Source of the DNA: Bacilli bacterium
Lineage (GTDB): Bacteria; Bacillota_I; Bacilli_A; RF39; UBA660
DNA: 5,990 nucleotides
NCBI GenBank assembly: GCA_016302505.1
Contig: JAEDNL010000054.1
Span: 1-5,990, forward strand
Direction of reading: 5' to 3'
Position numbers and translations under genes: made by a program. Below, one piece after another: positions 5,869 to 5,990 of this stretch. The notes under the pieces are model-generated. The model was not told the DNA's origin, made no database searches, and saw nothing but the letters and a program-made list of their open reading frames with translations. Each line of letters opens with the position of its first letter. Within the stretch, counting starts at the first letter, position 1.

Positions 5869-5918
5869 ACCTCTCTATTCTCTTATATTATTATATTATA
5901 TAATTATTTTAATTTCAA
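5869..5918 (-). promoter_or_regulatory. pilB promoter and ribosome binding site
   Basis: The minus strand has TTGAAA (5918-5913), a 17-base spacer and a perfect TATAAT (5895-5890), giving one mismatch over both hexamers and ideal spacing. Transcription would begin near 5883, about 19 bases before the ATG. The ribosome site GAGAGGT (5875-5869) lies four bases before the start codon. The spacer and downstream bases are almost pure A/T with several further TATAAT-like strings, so the exact -10 in use is uncertain. Confidence 0.75.
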
Positions 5919-5939
5919 GAAGTATTGTTATTATATGTG

Positions 5940-5989
5940 ATTATCAAGCAAAAATTTCCCAATTATTATCAAGCGAAAATTTCCTAACT
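5940..5989. repeat. Two tandem copies of a 25-base direct repeat at the window edge
   Basis: Copies at 5940-5964 and 5965-5989 follow each other without a gap and agree at 22 of 25 positions, differing at unit positions 11 (A/G), 21 (C/T) and 24 (T/C). Each begins ATTATCAAGC and continues with AAAATTTCC. The window ends one base after the second copy, so the full number is unknown. The array lies upstream of the pilB promoter (-35 at 5913-5918). A 25-base period does not keep a reading frame, so a coding repeat is unlikely. Confidence 0.75.
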
Positions 5990-5990
5990 A

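Noticed and set aside
5940..5990. The right-edge repeats as the start of a CRISPR array.
   Set aside because: The copies abut each other with no spacer between them, the units are diverged, and no cas gene is present.
5940..5990. The right-edge repeats as the C-terminal coding end of a minus-strand gene.
   Set aside because: Two minus frames are open over this short stretch, but the 25-base period shifts frame between copies and stops follow in both frames, so there is no evidence of coding.

Overview
This is a very AT-rich bacterial window with compact intergenic gaps, strong Shine-Dalgarno sequences, TAA stops on every intact gene and TGG for every tryptophan seen, so it reads with the standard bacterial code. 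LexA, a SpoVD-like transpeptidase with a PASTA domain and an Spx/ArsC-family protein together point to a low-GC, walled Gram-positive lineage: Bacillota, or one of the uncultured Bacilli/Mollicutes-related gut groups. The exact taxon cannot be fixed from this sequence.

Layout, left to right. (1) Bases 1-131 hold the C-terminal end of an Spx/ArsC-family protein, closed by an intrinsic terminator whose loop contains the stop codon. (2) Bases 146-645 contain no intact gene. They hold what looks like the wreck of a plus-strand coding sequence with in-frame stops and a frameshift. (3) A bidirectional terminator at 646-675 lies just beyond the end of lexA (minus strand, 681-1298). (4) lexA and trpS (plus, 1407-2390) diverge from a 108-base gap. 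The gap carries a lexA promoter with a LexA-box-like palindrome inside it, and a -10 element for trpS. (5) trpS converges on a spoVD-like class B penicillin-binding protein gene (minus, 2396-4285). The two stop codons are five bases apart and share a hairpin formed largely by the last codons of trpS. (6) A pilB/gspE-type assembly ATPase gene (minus, 4335-5864) lies upstream of spoVD but is separated from it by a strong GNRA-loop terminator, and it has its own near-consensus promoter. (7) The right edge carries two copies of a 25-base direct repeat that may continue beyond the window.

The genes do not form one pathway. They are separate transcription units: SOS regulation (lexA), tryptophanyl-tRNA charging (trpS), septal or spore peptidoglycan crosslinking (spoVD-like) and pilus or pseudopilus assembly (pilB). 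The less ordinary features are the long Gln/Thr-rich tail and missing N-terminal domain of the PilB-like ATPase, the tandem repeat at the right edge, the decayed gene on the left, and the habit of placing terminators into the ends of coding sequences. I see no sign of an undescribed multi-gene system in this window.
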